This document shows positions 35,778 to 46,016 of a stretch of DNA of 64,000 bases, piece by piece. The DNA is taken from contig CM043965.1 of the NCBI GenBank assembly GCA_014529385.2, forward strand, positions 16,877,912-16,941,911. The letters run 5' to 3'. The translations under genes were made by a program, and so were the position numbers. Position 1 is the first letter of the stretch, and the number at the start of each line of letters is the position of its first letter. The DNA is from Adiantum capillus-veneris (taxonomy: Eukaryota; Streptophyta; Polypodiopsida; Polypodiales; Pteridaceae). The notes under the pieces are model-generated. The model had not been told where the DNA came from. It was given only the letters and a program-made list of their open reading frames with translations, and ran no database searches.

Positions 35778-36735
35778 TGTTAGCATCGGCTAACATAGGC
35801 TACACGGAATATGCATCAAGCGGGAGATATCTATGGTTGTGCATAATATTTCCACTCACTTTGTATAAGTCTTGGGCTCACTTGGAGTTCCAAAGTTGTA
35901 AATGCTAGTTTGAGGGCTCAAGCTTAAACCCATAGTAGAAGGGATTGTGGTGAAAGCCTTTAAAAGGAAGCCTTTATGCAAGGAGGCTTCATTCTTGAGT
36001 ATCCACTCTTGAGGATTCACTTTTGAGAGCTCCCTCTCTCTTGAGTGTTCACTCTTTGGCCTAGCCTTGAGCTTAATGCCCATGCTTAAGAGGCTAGTGC
36101 TAGCCATTGTAATTAGACTAAGCTCTTCTTTCTTAATCTAATTCTTATTTTCTCATTAGTCACTTTTTCTCTACATTCCACCTTGTCATAAAGTAGTATT
36201 ACACTTTCATTATTCTAGATTTGAGAGATGTATGTACTTCTTGCTATTAACCACTCCCTCCTATTCTTCCATAAGCATTTGATTTGTGATATTTAGCATC
36301 ACTAATTAGGTTGATTAAGTTGGGTCTTAATCTTGTATTTAGTGTGTGTGCCCTATTGTTTGCTTGTGTGTAGATAGGTTATATGAAGCTCTAGCACCAT
36401 TCACCTCGTGTATGTAGCTATTGATGAAGTGCCATGATTGACATGTGGTAATTAGCGTGTGCTAATCTTTAGTGTGCTTGGGTTTTCTAGTCTATGGTAA
36501 GTCGGACTTCGGTGGACTTGATGTGTATAGGAGATTGATTGATTAGTGATTACAATAGGTTTAGAGTTAGTCTTGCAATGGCTAATCTCTACTTGCATTG
36601 GAGAAGTGATCTCTTGAATCCTCTATTTCTATTCACGCGATTCTCGTGCTTCCATGCCCTAGCCGGGTTTCCGGTCCACCGATTTGATAATTTTGTGTGG
36701 GTTGCGATTAGGTCGTGCTACAACACCTCCCAATA
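35778..36735 (+). repeat. LARD2 3' LTR
   Basis: About 958 bp, TGTTAGCATCGG to CCTCCCAATA; the terminal CA is mutated to TA. The TATA position reads CTTTAAAAG (about 35957) instead of CTATAAAAG. Confidence 0.85.
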
Positions 36736-36746
36736 TCCTAATTCCA

Positions 36747-37316
36747 ACATCTTTATTGAAAGAGGATGCAAGGACACGGTATGATGATTATGAATCTTGG
36801 TTGAAACCTTCTCAATCTTCCCATGTGATGACTTATCATAATTTCAAGAACGTTTTTCTTGAGAAGTTCAAGAAGATAGATGACCCAATGAATGTATGGA
36901 ATTACATTGAAGGGCTTTCACATGGTGATGATCAGAGTGTAGATGCCTTTAGAAATTTAATGACCTGTGGAAGAAGTGGTGTATTGCTTTGGGCCTCCTC
37001 TTATGCTTAAGAGGTGTATGTTCATGCAAATTTTGAGGGCTGATTTGAGCTTGAAGCTTGAGCTCAAAAGACTAAAGACAGTTGAGGATGTTTTAAAGAT
37101 TGTGAAGCATAAGGAATGGAAGCTAGAGAGATTGAGAGAGCTTGAACTACAAGGTGATATGGATCCAAAGACATTTGAGGATGCTGTAAAGATTGTGAAG
37201 CATAAGGAATGGAAGCTAGAGAGATTGAGAGAGCTTGAATTCCAGGGTGATATGGATCCAAAGGTTTCTCTATGCTTTGATGTCGATACAAAGAAAGCCT
37301 CTAATGTAATATTGTA
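36747..37316 (+). pseudogene. Ty3-type gag fragment
   Basis: It encodes a capsid-like run DARTRYDDYESWLKP, then TYHNFKNVFLEKFKKIDDP, and after a frame change ILRADLSLKLELKRLKTVEDV. This aligns with G1 gag (DPDKVW...YEDALEVARNKEWKL). No RT or protease follows. A 93-bp tandem duplication affects its end. The original element's borders are unknown. Confidence 0.65.
37081..37266 (+). repeat. 93-bp tandem duplication in the gag fragment
   Basis: Units at 37081-37173 and 37174-37266 each encode a 31-residue stretch containing KIVKHKEWKLERLREL and QGDMDPK. Few differences separate them. Confidence 0.85.
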
Positions 37317-38687
37317 GCATGATGGTTATCATTGGGGAAGAGTGGAAGCATATAATGAGGGTAAAGATGCTAAGATGAATGTACACATCATGCAATCCTT
37401 GTTGTTTATGCCACTCAATGGTGTTTCACATGCAGAAGATGATGTTTCTACCAATGTGAAAGTTAATGATGGAAAAAGATGCAATTCGTGAAGTCTTAAA
37501 GAATGATCATGATAAGAGTCAAGTTGTGGATGCCATTGTTGATGTGTCCAATGTGAAAGATGAGCATGTGGGTGATGTGAAAGTGGATGTTGAGTATCCC
37601 TCTTCTTTATGTGAAGGAGTCGTACTGAATGGCGAGAAAATATTTCCAAGCAAGAAAATAGCCGAGCAAGCTCCTCCCAAACAAGCTGAAGGGATTCACT
37701 TGCAAGAAATTAGCCCTACAATAGGAGTTTTAATAACATGCTGCTAGAACCATAGTGCCTAGAGTTGGATGTTGCACTAAGTTTTGTGATGTCAACAAAT
37801 CTTCCAAAAGGCTAGCCTTGACCCTCCAAAATAGCCGTAAATTTCACTATTGCTACAATTGGAAGCCAACAATTGGAGACCAATGAGGTGAGCCCTATGT
37901 TTGAAGATGCCAGTGCTCTTTCATTTTTTTTTTGAAACATGGCAAGCTCCATGATCGCTAATCTTTCGCTTATCAAAACAAACTCACTAACATAGTTTGA
38001 AACTGCTACTATTGATTTGGGGCCCCATATGCCATTACACTGTGTTGTGCCCCCCACTTTCCATGCATGCTCACAACTTGTTAGCCTTGCTTGTTATTGA
38101 ACCCACCCAAGCACCAACCACCTATCACCATGGTTCCCCACCTTTTTCAATTTCACAACTCACTTGTTGTCCTGCTCACTCTGTAGCCTCAGATATTGAC
38201 CCCTCTATTGTATCTTGGCCAAGCTCACCATCCCCCGGTTATCACAGCAACCCCTTAGATACCCAACTTGACTCCCCAAATTCAGAGGTTGGTCACTTGA
38301 CTAGTGGACCCCACTTGCTTGACAACCTTAGCCCATAGAAGTATTTTGTTTTTTAGGATTTTTTTTTCCTACGTGTATTTTTTGATTGGATTTTTTTTCT
38401 TCAATCCTAATTATCTCAATTTAAGAAAACACAATGACCTCTTTTTTGTTCCAAATGCCAAGAAAGTCACTCAACAGGTTTGTTTCTATACTTAAAACAC
38501 CGGCTATGTATCTATTCCATTGCAAATGGTCTTTAAAAGCCCCTCAATATAATGAATTTCTACACAAATTATAGAAATAAATGCTTTATCATCGGTGCAA
38601 AGGTTGTAAGGTACATCATTGGGTACCATACTGCTCCTCAGTCTCCTGCTTCGACTCATCAAAACAAACTAGCAAGGTCAGGAAATC
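37317..38687. other. No convincing gene
   Basis: An ORF at 37466-37747 (93 codons, MMEKDAIREVLKNDHDK...) is Asp/Val-rich with no recognised domain; it may be a continuation of the gag-bearing element. The rest shows no recognisable coding or structural signal. Confidence 0.4.
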
Positions 38688-38691
38688 TCTT

Positions 38692-38743
<52 letters not shown>

Positions 38744-38841
38744 AAAAGACAGAGAGAAAGAGAGGCTCATATAAAAACTATCTCTTCATGGCTCTGTCTT
38801 GTCTTCACCTCCTGTGTCACTAGCCCGTAGGGTGCAAAACA

Positions 38842-38904
<63 letters not shown>

Positions 38905-39200
38905 TCTACACACACATACACACCTACCTCTACACACACACACACACACGCACACACACTCCCCAGTTCCTCTCTCCCCAACACCCGCTCTCTCTGCATC
39001 TCTCACTCTCGTTCTTTCTCTCTCTCGTTCCCACACACACACACTCACACTCTCATCTCTCGCTCTCTCACCATCTCCGTCTCTCTCGATTCAATAAAAA
39101 AACTATCTCTCTCACTCTCTTTCCATTACACACATACACACACGCACGTACACTACACATGTAAGAGTACATACATACACAAGTACACTGCACGCATGAG
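38688..39200. repeat. Compound CT/CA microsatellite region
   Basis: (TC)n at about 38692-38710, (CA)n at about 38711-38738, a longer (TC)n at 38845-38900, then CA- and CT-rich sequence to about 39200. Long ORFs in this stretch are artefacts of the repeats. Confidence 0.9.
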
Positions 39201-39537
39201 CACACACACCCATTCACACAAACACACGCATGTTATACGCATGCACAATAAGAAGAAACCCGAGAGAAATTCGACATCAACGCCTAACACAACAACAAAA
39301 AGATGCCAAAATCACGCGATGGCAACCACGGTTCAAGGAATGACGCAAAAGGCATGCCTCGGCTGGCGTTGAAACTGACGAACGCGCTACGCCAATGCAC
39401 CAGTAAAGCCCGCCATTCACCAAAATCTTGTCCACAACGCATCTCTGTAGTAAACATCCGTAGGGTAATCTATCTTCCCGTTTTCAAGCCAAAAATCTTG
39501 TATAAAAACCAATTGTATATTGCCACCTCTCTCTAGG
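39201..39537. other. Flank of the Z LTR
   Basis: A 77-codon ORF at 39303-39536 (MPKSRDGNHGSRNDAKG...) has no recognised domain. Nothing else was seen. Confidence 0.35.
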
Positions 39538-39988
39538 TGATGGTCACAAAGGCCCACCTAGTAAATATCATTTTAAAGCTCTCATAAAACAAAGCAAGGG
39601 TCAACCATCTGTGACCCGGCTCCTTGCTTTGTCTCTCCTCATTAGGGCCCTAACCTAATCATATTATCCTAAAATAATGCATCTTGCACCTATAAAAGGG
39701 CACTGAAAGGTCACTATCAAGAGGCCCGCACTTGAGCACTTGCCGCACTTGGGAGTCAACACTTGAGAAGGAAGCCATGCACACACCCTGACTCCAAGGT
39801 TCGCCACACAGAAAAGTAGAATCTCCATGTATATGGAATTTTCCCTATAGAATGCAATATATGCTCTCTTTCTCTCACTATCTCTCTCTATCACCACAGT
39901 CGTCATCTCGCCAAAAACTAACGTTTCTATAAATATTGCTTTGAATCAAGCTTCCCTCACATCCCGAGGGGTTTTCATCACCTACATC

Positions 39989-40039
<51 letters not shown>

Positions 40040-40197
40040 GGTGTGTGCAATATTTGTGCTATTTTAAATCACCACTGTGCGCATCCTAGTCGCTCAAAGC
40101 TAGGTGGTGCCCCCTGCTGACCTCCAGTGACAAGTTCGGGGTTCACGGTCCTTGCTTAGAGGCCATCAGGGGTCCATTTTATGCTTTGCACCCGTCA
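39538..40197 (+). repeat. Orphan 5' LTR of element Z
   Basis: It starts TGATGGTCAC and ends CACCCGTCA just before a primer-site-like sequence. A TATA box (CTATAAAAGGGC) lies at about 39691-39702 and a (TC)n tract at 39986-40037. A related sequence in inverted orientation lies at about 54540-54860, sharing CCTAGT(T)CGCT...CTAGGTGGTGCCCC. The left edge is the least certain. Confidence 0.55.
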
Positions 40198-40199
40198 TT

Positions 40200-40217
40200 T
40201 GGTGCCCCCGACCACTA
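40200..40217 (+). other. Putative primer binding site of element Z
   Basis: TGGTGCCCCCGACCACTA begins two bases after the LTR end. No specific tRNA was recognised. Confidence 0.45.
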
Positions 40218-40276
40218 AGGAGGGCTTCTCAAAAACCTTCAATTTGCAATGTTGAAAACGACGCACATTGTTGACC

Positions 40277-40447
40277 ATGGACGAATGGCTGCAAGAGTTC
40301 TCCAATTGGAGAACGGAGGAGGAAGAAGTTGAAGAAGAACTGACCGCCTTCATCGGAGTGTTACTTCCAGAATACACCGTCCTCAATATCCAAGAGGTAA
40401 TCTCCCCATCTCGCATTGCTCGTGCTAATTGCAAATCAAGAGCATGA
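40277..40447 (+). CDS. Short gag-like N-terminal ORF of element Z
   Basis: MDEWLQEFSNWRTEEEEVEE starts a 56-codon ORF 80 bases after the LTR, where gag is expected. It is acidic, then hydrophobic (LTAFIGVLLPEYTVL). A hydrophilic run continues in another frame to about 40724 (LVLIANQEHEVAGLQKVI), suggesting a frameshift or a longer degraded ORF. No conserved domain was recognised. The element fades out by about 40860. Confidence 0.35.
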   Translation: MDEWLQEFSNWRTEEEEVEEELTAFIGVLLPEYTVLNIQEVISPSRIARANCKSRA

Positions 40448-40860
40448 AGTGGCAGGGCTACAAAAGGTCATCACTATTTTCAACCAAAGAATTCTATCAA
40501 TGAGTGCCAACAGAGGAGGTGAAGAAAGAATGGTGAGTTTTGCTTTTGAGAACCGCATCAGCACTCTCACATCAATCAAAATTTTTAAAGCACCAAGTGT
40601 TTTCCCTCCAACGATCAAAGAAAGCTACATCAATCTCAAAGTCCAAGACACAAAGCCTAATGTGGGACGCATGTCTAACTTCACCATCCTATCTTATTGT
40701 AGTATTAGCGAGAACCATGATTAATTTGTCAAACCGTGGGACGAAGCTGACTCGACTAGTGCATAGAGGATACAACAGGTTTTCAATCTCTCGGAAAACA
40801 ACTAACAACTCGCATCTAACTCAAGCTACACTCAAGTGATTGAAATCACTGAAAGCCAAT

Positions 40861-41174
40861 CACTCATCGGCAAGCAAATCACATCCGTTACAACATCAAA
40901 TGACATACAAACATAACAAAACTTCTAGGACAGGTTTATAAGATCTAAGCACACATGCCTATGGCCTCAAAACCCACTTTAGGTCAAGTTCCAAAATTGC
41001 GATTATTAACAGCAGTCGATTTTTGACCTAGTCGTTTTTGATCCAGAATGCATCTAAATGCTTAGCAATGATGCCCCAATACCCCGCCTATGCTTAGTTT
41101 TTGATTTAAAAGTGTAATTTCTAGTTATGATGAAATTCGACTGCCAATCGGCGACGCCAAAAGCTACGAAATAC
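40861..41174 (-). other. Leader fragment W with primer-site-like sequence
   Basis: On the minus strand, LTR 41175-41552 is followed by TGGCGTCGCCGATTGGCA (about 41146-41163), whose first eight bases match the complement of a tRNA-Ser end. A leader then holds the GATTATT palindrome motif (about 40993-41010) found three times in the X leader. This looks like the 5' start of another copy of the X family, cut off near 40860. Confidence 0.45.
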
Positions 41175-41552
41175 TGTGAATGGCTTACGTCAATGCGTAG
41201 AGCTCTTACCTGCGGTTGCAATGCAACAAACACAATCGCAATGTGATAACCGGGGAGGGAGTAGGAAGCCCAAGAAGGAGAGAAGTGATCGACGTTAGCT
41301 CACGCTGTGTATTTCTTATCGAAAAACTTGTAAAAAACTTACAAAAATCGGCTTTTATACCTTTTGAGTGGTCAAAACTAATAATCTGGAGTTCTACCAA
41401 AGCTGAGAATTGATTGGCTGATACAATCTCGAAGCTTGTAGCCCCGGATCATTAATTACAAAGTTTACTAAGAAAATAGGAGTTACAGTATTCCCGATTT
41501 ATCAAAATAATAATTGTTTTACAAGGAGAACCGTGTCAGCTTGCTGCAAACA
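41175..41552 (-). repeat. LTR of the X family, shared by X and W
   Basis: On the minus strand it starts TGTTTGCAGC directly after a polypurine tract (41553-41566, AAGGAGGGGGGGAA) and ends near CCATTCACA. A TATA box (GGTATAAAAGCC) lies at about 41351-41362. The left end is approximate because the primer-like site starts about 12 bases further on. Confidence 0.6.
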
Positions 41553-41769
41553 TTCCCCCCCTCCTTGCCTGTGTCGTCCCTTGACATAGCTTTATGGGTT
41601 GAAGTAGTCTTCGGGTTGAGGTGGGCGAGTGGTCTTTCAGTGCTTCCAGTGCCTTTTGGTATCTGTTTTTGCGTTCTTTGTCAGGCACTTGCAAAAATTG
41701 CATGGTGACTTGGTTTTCCAGTTCCACCGCTGAATAGCCTACAAATCTTGATGCGAGGTTGCTTATCAT

Positions 41770-42072
41770 GGGTGAAAATATCTTCGTTCGCTAGGTGAAG
41801 AATCTAGTGTAGAATGATTCTTCAAAGGCTAGCATATTATGCGATGGCAGGAACATGCATCTGGCATAGAATCCGTAAAGGATTTCTTCAGAATCTTGCC
41901 ATTTAGATCGTAGCGTAGGCCTTTGTTTCCTTCTAAAAATGAGAGCCATGGGGATCCTTTCTGCTCAGTCTCATTGAAAACCTGTATGCATGTGAGTAGC
42001 ATCCTGCAGATCTTAGATAGCATTGCACATGAGAGATCTGGTAGACTCTTGAAAGAGTTGTTTTGCCTACGG
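41770..42072 (-). pseudogene. Element X protein, C-terminal part
   Basis: It aligns with the C-terminus of the Y protein: LPDLSCAMLSKICRMLLTC in X corresponds to SPDLTCIMMKKICKILLAV in Y, followed by a shared F..D..RYDL(N/S)G(K/Q) and a final stretch rich in aromatic residues. It is separated from the rest of the gene by copia-1. About 60 codons present in Y are missing at the junction, so X lost sequence there. Confidence 0.65.
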
Positions 42073-42849
42073 TAGAACAAGCTCGTTGGGATGTAATTGA
42101 TGCTCAGGCTCATGCATTGATTGCGTTGTCTGTGAAGCGCACCATTGTTCCTCACATTCGTTCAGCAAAAACTGCAAAATAGGCTTGGGATTTTGGCTGG
42201 TCTTTGTGAAAGCCGCAATGAGGCTAACATTTCTTTGCTGCGTAAAGAGTTGGAGTCGAAGATTATGCATGAGGAAGATGATATGGACACTTTCCTTGCT
42301 AGTGTCAAGGATATCAATGAGCAACTTATTTCTGCAGGTGAAGTCATTTCAGACAGTTCCCTTGTGCAAACTGTTCTTGATGCCTTACCAGATTCCTACC
42401 AGACTTTTTCTAGTACTTGGAGACTTATGAACCAAGGAAATCCAGAAGTTGTCAAGTTTGATGCATTATGCACATTGTTGTTGCAAGAGTCACTTTCAAG
42501 AAAAAACAAGACTAGACAGCGTGTAGTTGAGCAGGCTTTTATTTCTTCTCAAAGAAAGGGTGGTAATAGCAATGCAGCCACTTCTTATGGTTCTGCTACG
42601 AGTGGAAAAACTTTTGTTCCTAATGCTTTTGTTGGCAGCACTTCATCTGGCAATTCTCATGATAAGGGCAAAAAGAAGATGCGTTGCCATTATTGTAAAG
42701 ATAATGATCACTTGATCAAGCAGTGTCCTAAGTTGAAGGCCAAAGAGGCTAAGAAGAAAGAGGTTGGTTCCACTGCAAATGCTGGTTCCACTACAAATGC
42801 AGCCATTGTTGAGTCTTCTGTGAAAGGAGACTATGATGCTGATGGATGA
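42073..42849 (+). pseudogene. copia-1 gag
   Basis: A UBN2-type gag (RWDVIDAQAHALIAL..., LLRKELESKIMHEEDDMDTF, SDSSLVQTVLDALPDSYQTF) ends in a CCHC zinc knuckle, CHYCKDNDHLIKQC (about 42683-42724), which would bind RNA. A TAG lies near 42178. The frame moves by one at about 42845. Confidence 0.9.
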
Positions 42850-44599
42850 AGAATGGGCTTTTAGTGCAGAGTGCACTTACAATCCTGCTGTCCATGATGC
42901 ATGCTTGTCAGTTGCTGCAAATTCACATGTGTGGTATTTTGACAGTGTTGCTACAAAGCACATTACCTCACATCATGAATTGTTCACCTCTCTTGAGTCT
43001 GTCCCTCACGAGATTCTGTCACTTGTGCCAACAATGCCTCTTATCCAGTTCAGGGAGTTGGAAATATTGTGCTTACTACTGCTAATGGCAGTTTCTTCAC
43101 ACTTGTTGATGCACTTTATGTACCAGGGATCAAGAAGAATCTCTTGTCTGTATCCCGCACTTGCTAGACTTGGACTTGTAGTCAAATTTGTGGATGACAG
43201 ATGTACAGTTCATGATCTTAGTTTTGGTGATGAAATTGTTGCATCTAGCCTTTTGTGTCGTGGGCTGTATAATCTCACTTTGTATGACAAGTGTGGATAA
43301 AAATTTTCAAATGCTGTTGTAGATTCAAGGGCTATTTCAGATGCAAAACTTTGGCATGCACGTTTTGGTCATCTGAATTTTGCCAGTTTGCTGCCTTTGC
43401 AAAAATCTGATATGGATGCTTCTTTGCCGCCTCTTGAAGCACCTGTCAAACATGTTTGTGAAGGATGTATTTTGGGTAAGATGCAGTGTTCTAAGTTTCC
43501 AAAGGATGGTTCAGTTCGGGCCACATGCAGGTTGTAGCTTGTGCATAGTGATGTTTGTGGGCCCATGCAAACTCCGTCCTTGGGCAATTACCTGTACTTC
43601 ATGACTTTCATTGATGATTACTACAGGCGTGCATGGGTATTTCCACTTAAAGAGAAGTCTGAAGTTTTTATGTGCTTCAAACAATTTCTGGCTATGGATG
43701 AAAATGTCTCGAAATGTATTATTGGCACCCTCCGTTTCGATCGAGGGGGGGAGTATATGTCTCATGAATTTAATGCATTTCTGACTAGTCGTGGGATAAA
43801 ACAACAATGTATAGTGCCTTATACAACTCAGCAAAATGGTGTTGTTGAGAGGAAAAATAGGTCACTGACGAAATGGCACAATGTATGGAGAAAAGTCAAG
43901 CTTTGCCGCATTCTTTTTGGCTTGAGGCCATCATGTGTGCCACTTATGTACTTAACATGTGTCCTACGAAAGCTTTGCAGTCTATTACTCCATATAAAGC
44001 ATGGCATGATAGAAAGCCTTCTATTGAGCACATGCGTGTTTTTGGCTGTTTGGCATATGCTTTGTTGCCACAAACACAACGCAAAAAATTGGATGATAAG
44101 GCTGTCAAATGTATTTTTGTTGGTTATAGTGCTGAAAGCAAAGGTTACAGGTTGTATCATCCACAAACAAAACGTATTCTGGTTTCATGGGATGTAGTGT
44201 TTGTGGAAGATTCTTTTCAGCCCTTGCTGTCATGTACTAGAGACAGTAATGTAATCTCACAGGACATTTATGACACTTTGTTGCCTCTTTTCAATGGTGG
44301 AAATACGAATGTAAGTTCCAATGAGGCAAATGTACAACCTATGGGGGTTTCTAAAAATGTTACAGATCAGCCTATTACTGATGCAGATGTACATGATGTA
44401 CTTGATGAGGAAAGGGCTAAAAAGGAGCAGGCTAGAGGTATGCCAAAATGGCTGGTACACACTTTGCATGCTAGTAAATTGGATGCACCTTTGTCTAGTC
44501 GTACTTGTTCAGGCTCTCGCCATGCATCTTATGCATTAGATTGTTATGCTTTGGTTGTGTTTAGCTTACATGATGTTGAGGAGCCTCTGTCTTTTGCTG
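42833..44599 (+). pseudogene. copia-1 protease, zinc domain and integrase
   Basis: The protease motif WYFDSVATKHIT carries Val where the family has Gly (DSGA), so the active site is changed. LWHARFGHLNF ... CEGCILGK is the HHCC zinc domain (about 43350-43480). The integrase triad is visible as HSDVCGPM, FDRGGEY and VVERKNRSL, followed by the FGCLAYAL and GYSAESKGYRLYHP segments. Stops include TAA at 43298-43300 and TAG at 43535-43537; copia-2 has CAG at the latter position. A frame change occurs near 43870. Confidence 0.9.
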
Positions 44600-45108
44600 A
44601 AGCACAAAATTCAAAAAATTGGATGGCTGCCATGCAATCAGAACATGATGCACTTATAGAAAATGACACAAGGACTTTATGTGATTTGCCTCCTCGCAAA
44701 AAATCCATTGGTACGAAGTGGTTTTACAAGTTGAAATGCAACCGGGATGGTGAGATCGATCGCCATAAGGCTCGACTTGTTGCAAAGGGTTATGAATAGA
44801 AAAAAGGTATAGATTATGAAGAGACTTTTGATCCCACTTGTCGTATGACTACTGTGCGTTTTCTATGTGCATTGGAAGCTCATTTTGGTTGGGATGTACA
44901 TCAATCAGACATTGTTACTGCTTTCTTGAATGGTGACATATTTGAGGAAGTCTATGTAACACAGCCTCGCGGTTTTGTCATAAAAGGACAAGAGGACAAA
45001 GTGTGCAGATGTAAGGAGGCTTTGTATGGGTTGAAGAAATCTCCTCGTGCTTGGTATGAGAAAGCTAACACTCATTTGGTCAAACGAGGCCGGATATTCA
45101 GTTTGTAG
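44600..45108 (+). pseudogene. copia-1 reverse transcriptase, core deleted
   Basis: The N-terminal RT motifs are present (TKWFYKLKCNRDGEIDRHKARLVAKGY, DVHQSDIVTAFLNGDIFEEVY with the first catalytic Asp, LYGLKKSPRAWYEK). Compared with copia-2, several hundred bases including the YVDD box are missing after KRGR. A TAG at about 44797 follows GYE. Confidence 0.88.
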
Positions 45109-45128
45109 TCTCATAGGTCAGTAGATTT

Positions 45129-45716
45129 TTGCATAGCCCAGGGTCTAAGCATAAGCAGGCTGTCAAGAGGATTTTTTGCTACCTTAGTGGCACTTTACAT
45201 CTTGGCTTGTTTTATCCCAAGGGGGGATCATTGCCGCCAGACTTCCATGCTTTTTCAGACTCAGATTTGGCTGGTTGTTTTGACACGCGAGTGTCCACAA
45301 GTGGTTTTTGTTTCATGCTTGGTAGTTCATGTATATCATGGTTGAGCAAGAAGCAACCTACTGTGGCCACTTCAAGTTGTGAGGCTGAGTATAGGATAGT
45401 CTTCACAGCTACGGTTGAGTGTCTATGGCTCAGACGCCTTATGGTTGATTTGGGTATTGGACATGACACTGCCAACACTATCTACACTAACAATCAAAGT
45501 GCATTGGCAGTTGCGAGGAATCCATTCTTTCATGCTCGCACAAAGCACATTGAGGTGCATTACCACTATGTCAGGGAGAGGCTCTCAGCAGGAGAGATCA
45601 GCTTGGTTTATGTGCCAACACAGGACAACCTTGCAAATCTTTTCACAAAGGCATTGTCTCATGAGAAGCTTGAAGCTTTCTGCAAAGCTTTGGGCTTACT
45701 CCCTTTTGTGGACTGA
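45129..45716 (+). pseudogene. copia-1 RNase H
   Basis: A copia RNase H from KRIFCYLSGTLHLGL to the natural end LGLLPFVD. FSDSDLAGC holds the first Asp and TSSCEAEY the Glu. TNNQSAL has Asn where the second Asp (TDNQSA) is expected. KHIEVHYHYVRERL holds the conserved His. The frame is open but disconnected from RT. Confidence 0.88.
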
Positions 45717-45778
45717 TCATGTCCTCAGGGCATGGCACTTCCCTTTACTCATGTGCCAGCTCTTGTTCACCGCATCAC

Positions 45779-46016
45779 TCCAGGGGGGATTCGTTACCAT
45801 ATACATGTGGTAGTGATGTGTGTGAACACACTAGGACCGCCGGGGCATTTTTTCCCTCTTTAGGAGGTTTTTCCCCCCGAGCATTGTATATACGCCCATC
45901 ACTCTAGGGCTATCTATCTTTCCATTTTCACACTAAATAACACACACTCTATTGTGTGCCTTGAGCTTCCTTCGTCTTCTCCAAGCCGTGTGCGTTTCTC
46001 AAGAACCCTAATTTCA
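45779..46016 (+). repeat. copia-1 polypurine tract and 3' LTR
   Basis: CCAGGGGGGA at about 45780-45789. The LTR is taken from TGTGAACACACTAGG (45821) to CTAATTTCA (46016), about 196 bp, matching copia-2 29245-29428 plus 36736-36746. The start could lie some bases earlier. Confidence 0.55.

Larger units (their letters stand above)
29429..36735 (+). mobile_element. LARD2: complete non-coding LTR retrotransposon, plus orientation
   Basis: LTRs at 29429-30302 and 35778-36735 are related to LARD1 LTRs in inverted orientation. It has a tRNA-Asp-type primer site, a polypurine tract and an imperfect 5-bp target duplication (CCCTA 29424-29428, TCCTA 36736-36740). The interior is about 5.5 kb with no recognised protein gene. 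The 5' LTR is shorter than the 3' LTR because it lacks two internal stretches near its end. It interrupts the copia-2 3' LTR. Confidence 0.88.
19045..36746 (+). mobile_element. copia-2: 5'-truncated Ty1/copia element with two nested insertions
   Basis: Three separated pieces (19045-19351, 26792-29428, 36736-36746) are collinear with copia-1 (43506-46016). The interruptions are exactly G1 and LARD2, each with a target duplication. Gag, protease and the N-terminal integrase zinc region are missing on the left, so the copy was truncated before or independently of the nested insertions. Confidence 0.85.
42073..46016 (+). mobile_element. copia-1: Ty1/copia element inserted in element X
   Basis: Gag, protease, integrase, RT, RNase H and a 3' LTR are present in plus orientation, but no 5' LTR: similarity starts inside gag at about 42073. 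The 3' end abuts X sequence at 46017. An internal deletion removed the RT core. It is a dead copy. Confidence 0.88.

Noticed and set aside
38552-39164. ORFs with Ser-Leu and Thr-His runs
   Set aside because: Produced by CT and CA repeats. Also, a CKGC...HHWVPYC run near 38585-38625 recalled a zinc knuckle, but its spacing is wrong and its context is not coding.
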